DNA from: Streptomyces griseofuscus
GTDB taxonomy: Bacteria > Actinomycetota > Actinomycetes > Streptomycetales > Streptomycetaceae
Length of the DNA stretch: 64,000 bases
Assembly (NCBI RefSeq): GCF_014673495.1
Contig: NZ_CP051006.1
Span: 7,315,001 to 7,379,000, forward strand
Direction: 5' to 3'
The notes below the pieces were generated by a model, which had not been told where the DNA came from, searched no databases, and worked only from the letters and a program-made list of their open reading frames with translations. A program made the translations under genes and the position numbers. Below are positions 1 to 7,454 of the stretch, one piece after another. The first letter of the stretch is position 1. Each line of letters starts with the position of its first letter.

Positions 1-851
1 CGCGCCCCGCACTCCACGAGCACCGGCCCCTCGGCGGTCAGCATGACCTCGGTGTGCGCCGACCCGTTGCGGATCTCCAGCGCGTCCAGGACGGCCAGCG
101 CGTAGGCGGCGACCCGGCGCACCCCCGGGTCGTCGGCCGGTACGGGCTCCTCGTAGTCGTACATCGGCACGGTCCCGGAGATCAGCGCCTTGTGATAGCG
201 CCAGACCTCGACGACATGGTGCGCGCCGTCGCGGCTGACGGTGTTCACGAAGTACTCCTCGCCGCGCAGATACCGCTGGGCGAGCACCGTCGTATTGCGG
301 GTGCCGTAGTGGTCGGTGGCCGCGACGATGGCCGCGAACGCCGTGGTCACCTGCTGCTCGTCGTGGCAGAAGTGGACCTGGTCGGTGCCGGCGCTGGCCC
401 GCGGCTTGAGCACCACGGGCCACTCGCCCCGCCGCCGCACCCACTCGCGCAGTTCGGGCAGTGAGCCGGTGACGAGCGAGTCCGCCGTGGCCAGGCCCGC
501 CGCCGCGACGGCCCGGGCCATCGCGTACTTGTCGCGGCGGGCGGTGGGCACGGACATGCCGTTGCCCGGGGTCCCGAGCGCGGCCGACAGCGCGTCGGCC
601 AGCAGCACCCCGGACTCGGTGCCCGCGACGACGAAGTCCACCCCGAGCCCGCGCAGCGCCGCGGCGGTGGCCGACAGGTCGCCCGTGTGCACGACATCCG
701 CGCCCGCCTCGCTCCGCTCGTGGGCGAAGCTGGCGGACGGGGTGTCGGAGCGTACGACGACACAGCCCAGACCCTCGCGGCGCAGCGCGCCCGGGAGATG
801 GGCGCCGATGCCGTCGGCGTCGACCACGGCGACCGTGCGGGGCCCGGTCAT
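1..851 (-). CDS. ATP-grasp ligase-like protein, 3' end outside window
   Basis: The gene starts at the ATG at 851 and runs off the left edge, so about 283 N-terminal residues are visible. A Rossmann-like start (MTGPRTVAVVDADGIG) is followed by a typical ATP-grasp core with WPVVLKPRASAGTDQVHF near residue 145 (the ATP-binding lysine strand) and LRGEEYFVNTVSRDG further on. ATP-grasp enzymes of this kind activate a carboxylate as acyl phosphate and join it to an amine or amino acid. Its ATG overlaps the stop of the upstream TrpB-like gene as ATGA (851-848), so it is translationally coupled and is the last visible gene of the region 1 operon. I infer an amide-forming step in the same pathway. The substrate cannot be read from the sequence, and the metal-binding C-terminus is not in the window. 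Confidence 0.85.
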   Translation of the reverse strand, partial: MTGPRTVAVVDADGIGAHLPGALRREGLGCVVVRSDTPSASFAHERSEAGADVVHTGDLSATAAALRGLGVDFVVAGTESGVLLADALSAALGTPGNGMSVPTARRDKYAMARAVAAAGLATADSLVTGSLPELREWVRRRGEWPVVLKPRASAGTDQVHFCHDEQQVTTAFAAIVAATDHYGTRNTTVLAQRYLRGEEYFVNTVSRDGAHHVVEVWRYHKALISGTVPMYDYEEPVPADDPGVRRVAAYALAVLDALEIRNGSAHTEVMLTAEGPVLVECGA

Positions 852-2215
852 CCCCGGCCCACCAGCGGAATGCCGTCGGCCGCGTCCGCGAGCAGCGCCT
901 CGTCCGGGCGGTCGTCGGCCAGCGTGCCCGCGAAGTACCGGTCGTAGGCGGCGAGATCGAAGTGGCCGTGGCCGGACAGACCGAACAGGATGGTCTTGGC
1001 CCTGCCCTCCTCACGGCAGCGCAGGGCCTCGTCCACGGCGACCCGGATGGCGTGCGTGGACTCCGGGGCGGGCACGATGCCCTCGGTGCGGGCGAACCGC
1101 ACGCCCGCCTCGAAGCAGTCGGTCTGAGGCACCGCCCGCGCCTCCATCAGCCCGTCCTCCACACAGCGGCTGACCAGCGGGCCGATGCCATGGGCGCGCA
1201 GCCCGCCGGCGTGCACGGCCGGGGGCACGAAGCCATGGCCCAGGGTGTGCATCCGGAACAGCGGGCCGAGCCGGCCGGTGTCCGCGTAGTCGTAGGCGAT
1301 GGTGCCCTGGGTGAGGGTCGGGCAGGCGGCCGGCTCCACGGCGATGACATGCACATCCCGGCCGCCGCGCAGCCGCTCGCCGAGGAACGGGAAGGAGAGA
1401 CCGGCCAGATTGCTGCCGCCGCCGGAGCAGCCCACGACGATGTCGGGGTAGTCCTCGGCCAGCTCCATCTGCCGGATCGCCTCCTGGCCGATCACGGTCT
1501 GGTGCAGCAGTACATGGTTGGCCGCGCTGCCGAGCACATAGCCCAGGTCCGGGTCCTGGGCGAACGCCTCCAGCGCCTCCGAGGTGGCGATGCCCAGGCT
1601 GCCGGGGCAGTCCGGGTCGTCGGCCAGGATCTTGCGCCCGACCTCGGTCTCGGTGCTCGGGCTCGGTGTGCACCGGGCGCCGTAGGTCTCCATCAGGGCC
1701 CGGCGGTACGGCTTCTGCTCGAAGCTCACCTTGACCATGTAGACCTGGGCCGTCATCCCGAAGAAGGACGCGGCCAGCGCGGTGGCGCTGCCCCACTGCC
1801 CGGCACCGGTCTCGGTGACCAGACCGGTCTTCCCGGCCAGCTTGTTGTAATACGCCTGCGGGATCGCGGTGTTGGGCTTGTGGCTGCCGGTCGGCGCGCC
1901 ACCTTCGTACTTGTAGTAGATACGCGCCGGAGTGCCCAGCGCGCGCTCCAGGCGGCGGGCGCGGAAGAGCGGGGAGGGCCGCCACAGCGCGTACAACTCC
2001 CTTACGGCGTCCGGGATCTCGATCTCGCGCTCGGTGCTCAGCTCCTGCTCGATGAGCGGCTCCGGCATCGTGTGCGCCATCTCCGCGCGGGTCAGCGGCT
2101 GATGGGTCTTCGGGTTGAGCGCGGGCGCCAGCGGGGCCCCGGGCAGATCCGCGGCCAGGTTGTACCAGGTCGTCGGAGCATCGTTCTCGCCGAGCGAGAA
2201 GCGCGTCCTGTCCAT
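848..2215 (-). CDS. TrpB2-type tryptophan synthase beta-like PLP enzyme
   Basis: A 455-residue fold-type II PLP enzyme. The ATG at 2215 has an AAAGGACC ribosome site just upstream; longer reading of the frame is spurious. The PLP lysine lies in TGSHKPN (K113), ETGAGQWG marks the catalytic glutamate and the TrpB2 rather than TrpB1 subtype, and GCSGGGSN is the phosphate-binding loop. TrpB enzymes add a nucleophile to the beta carbon of serine-derived aminoacrylate. No trpA, trpC or trpD lies nearby, and its neighbours are a transglutaminase-like and an ATP-grasp gene. I therefore infer a pathway-specific beta-substitution or lyase role rather than housekeeping tryptophan synthesis. A salvage TrpB2 duplicated into the operon is the alternative. 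Confidence 0.88.
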   Translation of the reverse strand: MDRTRFSLGENDAPTTWYNLAADLPGAPLAPALNPKTHQPLTRAEMAHTMPEPLIEQELSTEREIEIPDAVRELYALWRPSPLFRARRLERALGTPARIYYKYEGGAPTGSHKPNTAIPQAYYNKLAGKTGLVTETGAGQWGSATALAASFFGMTAQVYMVKVSFEQKPYRRALMETYGARCTPSPSTETEVGRKILADDPDCPGSLGIATSEALEAFAQDPDLGYVLGSAANHVLLHQTVIGQEAIRQMELAEDYPDIVVGCSGGGSNLAGLSFPFLGERLRGGRDVHVIAVEPAACPTLTQGTIAYDYADTGRLGPLFRMHTLGHGFVPPAVHAGGLRAHGIGPLVSRCVEDGLMEARAVPQTDCFEAGVRFARTEGIVPAPESTHAIRVAVDEALRCREEGRAKTILFGLSGHGHFDLAAYDRYFAGTLADDRPDEALLADAADGIPLVGRG

Positions 2216-2229
2216 GCTGAAGGTCCTTT

Positions 2230-2943
2230 TCAGAGCGCCGCACCGGCCGCCTCGGCGGCCAGCGATCCGGGAGTGGTGGTGTGCGAGCCGGCGAACAGCC
2301 TGGGGTGCGCCGCTTTGATCCCCTGGTAGACGAGGTCGTAGGGAACGTCGTCGAACTCGCCGTGGACGTGCAGGAATTCCATGTGCCGGCGGTTCTGCTC
2401 GTCGTAGGGGTGGTACATGCTGTCGGCGCGCCCGTCGAACTCCAGCGGCTTGATGCCGTACAGCTTGCACAGCATCTTGTTGAACACCGGGGTGGCCTTG
2501 GTCCAGCGGCCGTCCAGCCGCACCACGGCCAGGCTGTGGAAGCGGAAGATGTCACCGCCGACCAGTTCGCGCAGCCGCGGGGAGGCGAGGTGGTTGCGCA
2601 CATCGCCGTAGTAGACCCGGCTGGGCACGCCCACCGCGCGCACGGCCGCCGCGTACAGCGCGGACTTGTGCACACAGAAGCCGAAGCCGTGGCCGAGCAC
2701 GCCGCTCGCGCTGAGCCCGGCGCGGGTCAGGTCGGCGCCGTACACCTCGTACGGGATCGAGTCGCGGACCGCGTAGTACAGCGCGACCGCGTTGCGCCGG
2801 GCCCGTTCGGCGTCGGGGTCGGCGCCCTCGCCGGTGAAGACGTCGGCGGCGGGCAGCACCTCGGCGACGAATGCCCGGACCGCCGCGGAGGTGTGGTCGA
2901 GGAACTCGGTCGCCGCCAAATTCGGTTCCTGGTTCAGTGCCAT
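2230..2943 (-). CDS. transglutaminase-like thiol enzyme
   Basis: A 237-residue cytosolic protein with a transglutaminase-like fold. GFGFCVHKSALYAAAVRAVG holds the probable nucleophile C90 and the small-residue helix after it. RFHSLAVVRLDGRWTKATP holds H136 and the Trp. The Asp that usually follows the Trp in papain-type transglutaminases is replaced by an ATP segment, a variant I know from stand-alone bacterial members. The ATG at 2943 is preceded by AAGGGGCGG and overlaps the end of the dehydrogenase gene by 10 bases. Family members break or form amide bonds. Next to a carrier protein and with no condensation domain in sight, amide formation from a thioester is a reasonable inference, as known for andrimid AdmF, but it is unproven here. 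Confidence 0.8.
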   Translation of the reverse strand: MALNQEPNLAATEFLDHTSAAVRAFVAEVLPAADVFTGEGADPDAERARRNAVALYYAVRDSIPYEVYGADLTRAGLSASGVLGHGFGFCVHKSALYAAAVRAVGVPSRVYYGDVRNHLASPRLRELVGGDIFRFHSLAVVRLDGRWTKATPVFNKMLCKLYGIKPLEFDGRADSMYHPYDEQNRRHMEFLHVHGEFDDVPYDLVYQGIKAAHPRLFAGSHTTTPGSLAAEAAGAAL

Positions 2944-4115
2944 GTCCGCCCCTTCTTCCCGGTCGTGGTGAGGGGACGGTCGAGCCCCATGAGTACGGCG
3001 AGACGCTCGCGCTGGATCTCCGAGGTGCCGGAGTAGATCGTGCCGCCCACGGCGTCCCGCAACTCCTTCTCCAGGCCGTACTCGGTCGTGTAGCCGTAGC
3101 CGCCGAAGATCTGCACCGCGGCCAGCGCCGAACGGACGTTGGCCTCGCTGACGATCAGCTTGGTGGTGGCGATGTCGGCGGCCACGTCCTCGCGGTTCTG
3201 GGCCCGGCGCGCGGTGTCGTGGAGCCACTTGCGGGCGGTCTCCACATCGATGCGCAGATCCACGAGCTTGTGCGAGACGGCCTGGTGAGAGCCGATGTGG
3301 ACGCCGAACTGCGTTCTGCTGCGAGCGTGTTCGACGCAGCGCTCCAGCCGTCTGCGCAGCTCGCCGGTGGTGACGGCGAAACCGCACAGGATCTCCCACT
3401 GCATGACGTGGTCGAAGACGAGGAAACCCGCGCCGACCCCGCCGATCACATGGTCGCGGGGCACCCGGACATCCTCCAGGAACACCTCCGCGAGCGGTGA
3501 CGTCCGCAGTCCGAGCTTGCCCACCGGCCGCCCGACGGTCACGCCCGGGCTGTCCCGGCGCACCAGGAAGGCCGTCAGGCCCCCGATGTCACCGGGTTCG
3601 CCGGTGCGGGCGTACACCACGATCAGGTCGGCGAGCGGCCCGTTGCTGACGAACGCCTTGCTGCCGTTGAGCACGAAGGCGTCGCCGTCCCGGGCGGCGC
3701 TGGTCCGCATGGCGGTCATGTCGGAGCCGCCGCCGGGCTCGGTGATGGCGTGCGCGCCGATCGTGGTCCCCGCGCAAATGCCGGGCAGATAACGGGATTT
3801 GAGGTCCGCCGAGCCGAACCGGTGCAGCGGGACGCCGGTGCTCACCAGATGGGTGGTGGCGGAGAAGGTCAGCCCGGTGTCGTGGCAGCCGTACCCCAGT
3901 TCCTCCAGGACGGCGACCGTGGTCACCAGGTCCTGGCCCAGGCCGCCCCACTCGGTGCCGAACGGCAGCCCGAACAGGCCGACGTCGCACAGCCGTTTCC
4001 AGCCCTCCGTGTCGAACTCGCCGCCTGCGTCCCGCTCGATATGGCCCTGTCCGGCGGATCGGGCCACCTCGCGGATGGCGCGCAGCAGTTCGCGCTGCTC
4101 GTCGCTGTCGGGCAT
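2934..4115 (-). CDS. acyl-CoA dehydrogenase-like flavoprotein, probable aminoacyl-carrier oxidase
   Basis: A protein of about 393 residues with the acyl-CoA dehydrogenase fold. ITEPGGGSDMTAM is the FAD-contacting strand. RTQFGVHIGSHQAVSHKLVD and GGYGYTTEYGLEKELRDAVGGTIYSGTSEIQ are family signatures (shown as separate conserved blocks). The QAVSH block is also typical of prolyl-carrier dehydrogenases of the RedW/PltE type. The ATG at 4115 follows the cyclase stop as TGAGATG, so coupled initiation is likely; an in-frame ATG at 4151 would add 12 residues. Placed with an adenylating enzyme and a free carrier protein, it probably desaturates the carrier-bound amino acid, for example proline to pyrrole. 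Oxidation of a free CoA ester cannot be excluded. Confidence 0.87.
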   Translation of the reverse strand: MPDSDEQRELLRAIREVARSAGQGHIERDAGGEFDTEGWKRLCDVGLFGLPFGTEWGGLGQDLVTTVAVLEELGYGCHDTGLTFSATTHLVSTGVPLHRFGSADLKSRYLPGICAGTTIGAHAITEPGGGSDMTAMRTSAARDGDAFVLNGSKAFVSNGPLADLIVVYARTGEPGDIGGLTAFLVRRDSPGVTVGRPVGKLGLRTSPLAEVFLEDVRVPRDHVIGGVGAGFLVFDHVMQWEILCGFAVTTGELRRRLERCVEHARSRTQFGVHIGSHQAVSHKLVDLRIDVETARKWLHDTARRAQNREDVAADIATTKLIVSEANVRSALAAVQIFGGYGYTTEYGLEKELRDAVGGTIYSGTSEIQRERLAVLMGLDRPLTTTGKKGRTWH

Positions 4116-4116
4116 C

Positions 4117-4494
4117 TCAGTAGTGGGAGAAGCCGTCGGAGCCGAGGTCATGCCGTTCGTCGCCGCGCAGCGGTGGGTTGAAGACGCTGATCAGCACCAT
4201 GTCGCCGGCCGGGTCGGCGATCAGGAAGTGGGCGTCGTGCCGGTCGAGCGCGTAGAGCATGCCGGGCTTGATGTCCTCGCCCACGCTGCCGTCGGCGGTC
4301 TCCACCCTGCCGGAGCCCGAGATGCAGTAGCAGGCTTCCAGATGGCGGCTGTACTCCAGCTTCGACTTGGTGCCCGCCCGTACGACGGTGTGGCAGACGG
4401 TGAACCCCATCCGGTCGTTCTCCACGACCATGCGGTAGCTGAGGCCGTTGCCCCACTCGACCGGCTCGATGGCTCTCTTGTCACGAATGAACAT
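4117..4494 (-). CDS. EctC-like ectoine synthase homologue, orphan
   Basis: At 125 residues this is the normal length of EctC, a cupin that closes the tetrahydropyrimidine ring of ectoine from N-gamma-acetyl-diaminobutyrate. The three iron ligands known for EctC are all in place: E53 in HLEACYC, and Y81 and H89 in LYALDRHDAHF. The C-terminal block VFNPPL is also conserved. ectA, ectB and ectD are absent; instead the gene lies between a carrier protein and an acyl-carrier dehydrogenase, only a few bases from each. The sequence supports an iron cupin cyclase. That it acts on a different N-acyl diamine or amidine precursor is inference. A relocated ectoine gene is less likely because the coupling to neighbours is so tight. 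Confidence 0.85.
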   Translation of the reverse strand: MFIRDKRAIEPVEWGNGLSYRMVVENDRMGFTVCHTVVRAGTKSKLEYSRHLEACYCISGSGRVETADGSVGEDIKPGMLYALDRHDAHFLIADPAGDMVLISVFNPPLRGDERHDLGSDGFSHY

Positions 4495-4519
4495 GTCGCG
4501 AACCCCCGTTCGTCTCGGA

Positions 4520-4795
4520 TCAGTTGGCTGGGATGGATGACGTGCCGAGGGACCGGCGGTGCCGGTCGATCAGCCCCACGATCGCCGCCACCGAACGGAA
4601 GTCGTCCGGGGTGACGTCGAGTTCGTCGAAGGGAACGTCGTAGTGGTTGCCGAGCCAGGCGATGAGCCGCAGCAACTGAAGGCTGGACACCACCCCGTTG
4701 CGCAGCAGGTCGTAGGAGTCCGCCAGCTCCTCGGGGGGAGTACCGGGCAGGTACTCGTCCACGATGTGCCGGGTGATCTCTTGGTTCAGACTCAT
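4520..4795 (-). CDS. free-standing peptidyl carrier protein
   Basis: A 91-residue four-helix carrier protein. The motif NGVVSSLQLLRL at residues 33-44 places the phosphopantetheine serine at S38; the usual preceding Asp is replaced by S37. The start ATG overlaps the adenylation gene stop as ATGA (4795-4792), so the two are made together. It is the probable attachment point for the amino acid activated by the adjacent adenylating enzyme and the substrate carrier for the dehydrogenase downstream. An acyl carrier for an aryl or fatty unit is possible but fits less well with the neighbours. Confidence 0.88.
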   Translation of the reverse strand: MSLNQEITRHIVDEYLPGTPPEELADSYDLLRNGVVSSLQLLRLIAWLGNHYDVPFDELDVTPDDFRSVAAIVGLIDRHRRSLGTSSIPAN

Positions 4796-6258
4796 GTCAC
4801 ATGCTCCTGGAGACGGCGACGGTCCACCTTTCCGGTCGGCCCCACGGGCAGCGGACCGGCCATGAGATGGAAGCGGCTGGGAATCGCCACCCGGTTCAGC
4901 CGGGCGGCGCAGAGGGTGCGCAGCTGGAGTCCGGTCACCTCGGCCCCGCTGGTGCGCACGAAGGCGTGCAGGGCGACCCCGGCCTCCGGATCGGGGAGGG
5001 CGACGACCGCCGCCTCGGCGACCTCGGGCCGGTCGGTGAGGACCCGCTCGACCTCCTCCACATTGACGCGGACACCGCGCACCTTGACCTGGAAGTCGGT
5101 CCGGCCGACCAGCCGGATCCGGCCGTCCGCACCGCGCTCGACGAGGTCGCCGGTGCGGTACCAGATATGGCCGTCGCGCTCCCGGAACCGGTCCGAGGCC
5201 GCGGGTTCGGCCAGGTACCCGGGTGTCTGGAACGGTGTGGAGACGAGGAGCTCGCCGCTGCCGGGCCCGGTGACCTCGTGCTCCCCGTCGAGTACGGCGA
5301 TCCGGGTGCCCGGAACCGGCTCGCCCAGCGGCAGCACCTCGCCGTCCGCCGCCTCGGCGCCGTCGAAGCCGTGGACCATGCTGTCGTTGGTCTCGGTGCA
5401 GCCGTAGACGTTGTGCAGCCGGGCGTGCGGGAACAGCTCGGGCAGCTGCCTGCGGACCTGCCGGGGCACATGGTCGCCGGTCAGCAGCACATGCCGGACG
5501 GCGTCCCCGCGCAGCCGCGCGCCCGCCTCGGCGAGCAGCCGGAACAGCAGCGGCACACCCTGGACGACATGCGGCCGGCCGAGGCGCACCCAGCGGGCCA
5601 GATACGCGGGCTCGGCGGCCCGCGCCGGGTCCACCAGGAGCACCCGGCCGCCGTGGCGCAGGGTGGCCCAGATGTCCAGCAGACACAGATCGAAGTTGAG
5701 CGGCGCGTGGTTGAGGACCCGGCTTTCGGTGTCCAGGCCGAGGAACTCGCCCGCCCACGCGGTGAAGGCGTCGAGCGCCCCGGCGGTCAGCGGGACGAGC
5801 TTGGGCACCCCGGTGGAACCGGAGGTGGTCAGCACGAGACGGGTCCCCTCGGGCACCGCCGGGCCGCTCTCCGCCCCGTCCGGCAGGGTCGTCCAGGCGA
5901 GGCGGCCCCCGTCCACGGTGGCGAGTGCCTGCGCTCCGGCGCGCCGGACCAGCGTGGCGGTGGTGTCCTCGCCGAGGTCGGGGGAGAGCAGCAGCAGCGG
6001 GCGGCCGGCCGACAGACAGGCCAGGATCAGGGCGATCGAGGCGGGCGTCTTGGCGGCGACCAGCGCGAGCGGACGGTGACCCCTCGGCCCGCGACCCCCG
6101 GCGAACAGGGTGTCGAGGGTCCGCTCGGTGCGCTCCGCCAAGGCGGCCAGTTCCCCGTAGCTGACGTCCGCGTCCTCACCGGGCATTCCCGCCAGGGCCA
6201 CCGCGGCCGGGCGCAGCCGTGCGGCGGCGAGGATATCGCTCGCGAGTGTTCCCGACAC
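4792..6258 (-). CDS. stand-alone adenylation enzyme (amino acid--carrier ligase)
   Basis: A 488-residue ANL-superfamily enzyme. GTG at 6258 is chosen because GGGGGACCT lies directly upstream; an ATG at 6309 would add 17 weak residues. Core motifs are present in order: TTSGSTGVPK (A3), NHAPLNFDL (A4), YGCTET (A5), YRTGD (A7), VKVRGVRVNVEEVE (A8) and PTGKVDR with the catalytic lysine (A10). There is no condensation, carrier or thioesterase domain. The A4 block resembles proline-activating CloN4/RedM-type enzymes, which with the dehydrogenase suggests prolyl loading of the adjacent carrier; this specificity is inferred, not shown. It is the first gene of the minus-strand operon and is transcribed divergently from the DHPS-like gene. 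Confidence 0.9.
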   Translation of the reverse strand: MSGTLASDILAAARLRPAAVALAGMPGEDADVSYGELAALAERTERTLDTLFAGGRGPRGHRPLALVAAKTPASIALILACLSAGRPLLLLSPDLGEDTTATLVRRAGAQALATVDGGRLAWTTLPDGAESGPAVPEGTRLVLTTSGSTGVPKLVPLTAGALDAFTAWAGEFLGLDTESRVLNHAPLNFDLCLLDIWATLRHGGRVLLVDPARAAEPAYLARWVRLGRPHVVQGVPLLFRLLAEAGARLRGDAVRHVLLTGDHVPRQVRRQLPELFPHARLHNVYGCTETNDSMVHGFDGAEAADGEVLPLGEPVPGTRIAVLDGEHEVTGPGSGELLVSTPFQTPGYLAEPAASDRFRERDGHIWYRTGDLVERGADGRIRLVGRTDFQVKVRGVRVNVEEVERVLTDRPEVAEAAVVALPDPEAGVALHAFVRTSGAEVTGLQLRTLCAARLNRVAIPSRFHLMAGPLPVGPTGKVDRRRLQEHVT

Positions 6259-6587
6259 AGGTCCCCCGGTCCGTTGGATGGCGTTGCGGTGACGGCCGGT
6301 TTCGGCCATCGGTCACCGTCGCCGAGGAGTCTGCGTCGCCGTCCCGCGTGCCGTCTTCGGTCCGGCGGCGGGGCCGTACCTGTACTCCGGGTCGGGTCGC
6401 CGCGGCCATGAGCTGGACCTGGATCCGAAGACGCCGCACCGGCGGGCGCGCAGACTCGGTCGGGTGCGTCGAGGTGGCAAAGATATTGCCGAGTGACCGC
6501 CCTCACGGCCGGAGAATCTTCCGCCAAAGGCCCTTCGGATGCGTAACCTTGCTGCGCCGAACCGCTTGTGAAGGACGGAGAAGTCGC
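6259..6587. promoter_or_regulatory. divergent promoter region of the region 1 locus with leader hairpin
   Basis: This 329-base gap separates the two divergent arms of the locus and should hold both promoters. An inverted repeat at 6288-6317 (GGTGAC ... GTCACC, with inner arms GGCCG and CGGCC) lies about 30 bases upstream of the adenylation gene start and would fold in its leader or serve as an operator. A short AT-richer patch, GCAAAGATATTGCC, lies at about 6478-6491. I see no gene here. Confidence 0.5.
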
Positions 6588-7454
6588 ATGCCCCCTATGG
6601 CTCCCGGTGCGCTCTCGGCGGCGGGTGACCGCCGTGGACCGCTGCTCGTCGGCATCGTCAACATCACGGAGGACTCGTTCTCCGACGGCGGCCGCTACCT
6701 GGACGCCGAGGCGGCACTGCGGCAGGCGCTGCGGCTGCGGGCGGAGGGGGCGGACATCGTCGAACTCGGGCCCGCCGCGAGCAATCCGGACTCCGCGCGG
6801 GTGCCGGCCGAGCAGGAGTGCGCGCGCCTCGCGCCGGTCCTGGACCGGCTGGCCGCCGAGGACATCCCGTGCTCCGTCGACTCGTTCCTGCCCGAGACCC
6901 AGGGCTTCGCGCTCGCCCGCGGGGTCGCCTTCCTGAACGACATCCAGGGCTTCCCGCATCCGGAGCACTACGGGGAGCTGGCGGCGGCGCGCTGCGGGCT
7001 CGTGGTCATGCACTCGGTGCAGCGCCTCGGGCCCGCCACCCGGGTGCCGACCGATCCGGCCGAAGTCTGGGAGGGGATACTGGAGTTCTTCGCCGAGCGA
7101 CTGGCCGCCCTGCGGGACGCGGGGATCGACCGGGACCGGCTCGTCGTGGACCCCGGGCTCGGCTACTTCCTCGGCAGCAACCCCGAGACGTCCTTCGCGG
7201 TACTCGGCGGAGTCCGGTCGCTGAAGGAGGAGTTCGGGCTGCCGGTCATGATCTCCGCCTCGCGCAAGTCGTTCCTGCGCTCCGTGACCGGCCGCGCGAT
7301 CGCCGAGAGCGGACCCGCGACGCTGGCCGCCGAGATCCACGCGGCCCTCGACGGCGCCGACTACATCCGCACCCATGACGTCGGCGCCCTGCACGACGCC
7401 CTGACCGTCCTGCGGGCGGTCACCGAACAGGCCACGGTGCTGTCCGGGCGATGA
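6588..7454 (+). CDS. dihydropteroate-synthase homologue with altered substrate loops
   Basis: A 288-residue TIM-barrel protein of the pterin-binding DHPS family. Start ATG 6588 follows AAGGACGGAG. Conserved pterin-side residues are present: D98 in SVDS, N117 in FLNDI, D189 in VDPGLGY, K227 in SRKSFL, and R261/H263 in RTHDV. The two catalytic loops that handle pABA and pyrophosphate differ: loop 1 reads NITEDSFSDGG instead of the usual TPDSFSDGG, and loop 2 reads LGPAASNPDS where GGESTRPG is expected. DHPS joins pABA to a pterin methyl pyrophosphate. This homologue plausibly keeps a similar alkylation with another amine or another pyrophosphate, which is inference. It overlaps the next gene as ATGA (7451-7454), which makes aminodeoxychorismate, so the two are likely linked functionally. 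A divergent housekeeping FolP is the alternative. Confidence 0.87.
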   Translation: MPPMAPGALSAAGDRRGPLLVGIVNITEDSFSDGGRYLDAEAALRQALRLRAEGADIVELGPAASNPDSARVPAEQECARLAPVLDRLAAEDIPCSVDSFLPETQGFALARGVAFLNDIQGFPHPEHYGELAAARCGLVVMHSVQRLGPATRVPTDPAEVWEGILEFFAERLAALRDAGIDRDRLVVDPGLGYFLGSNPETSFAVLGGVRSLKEEFGLPVMISASRKSFLRSVTGRAIAESGPATLAAEIHAALDGADYIRTHDVGALHDALTVLRAVTEQATVLSGR

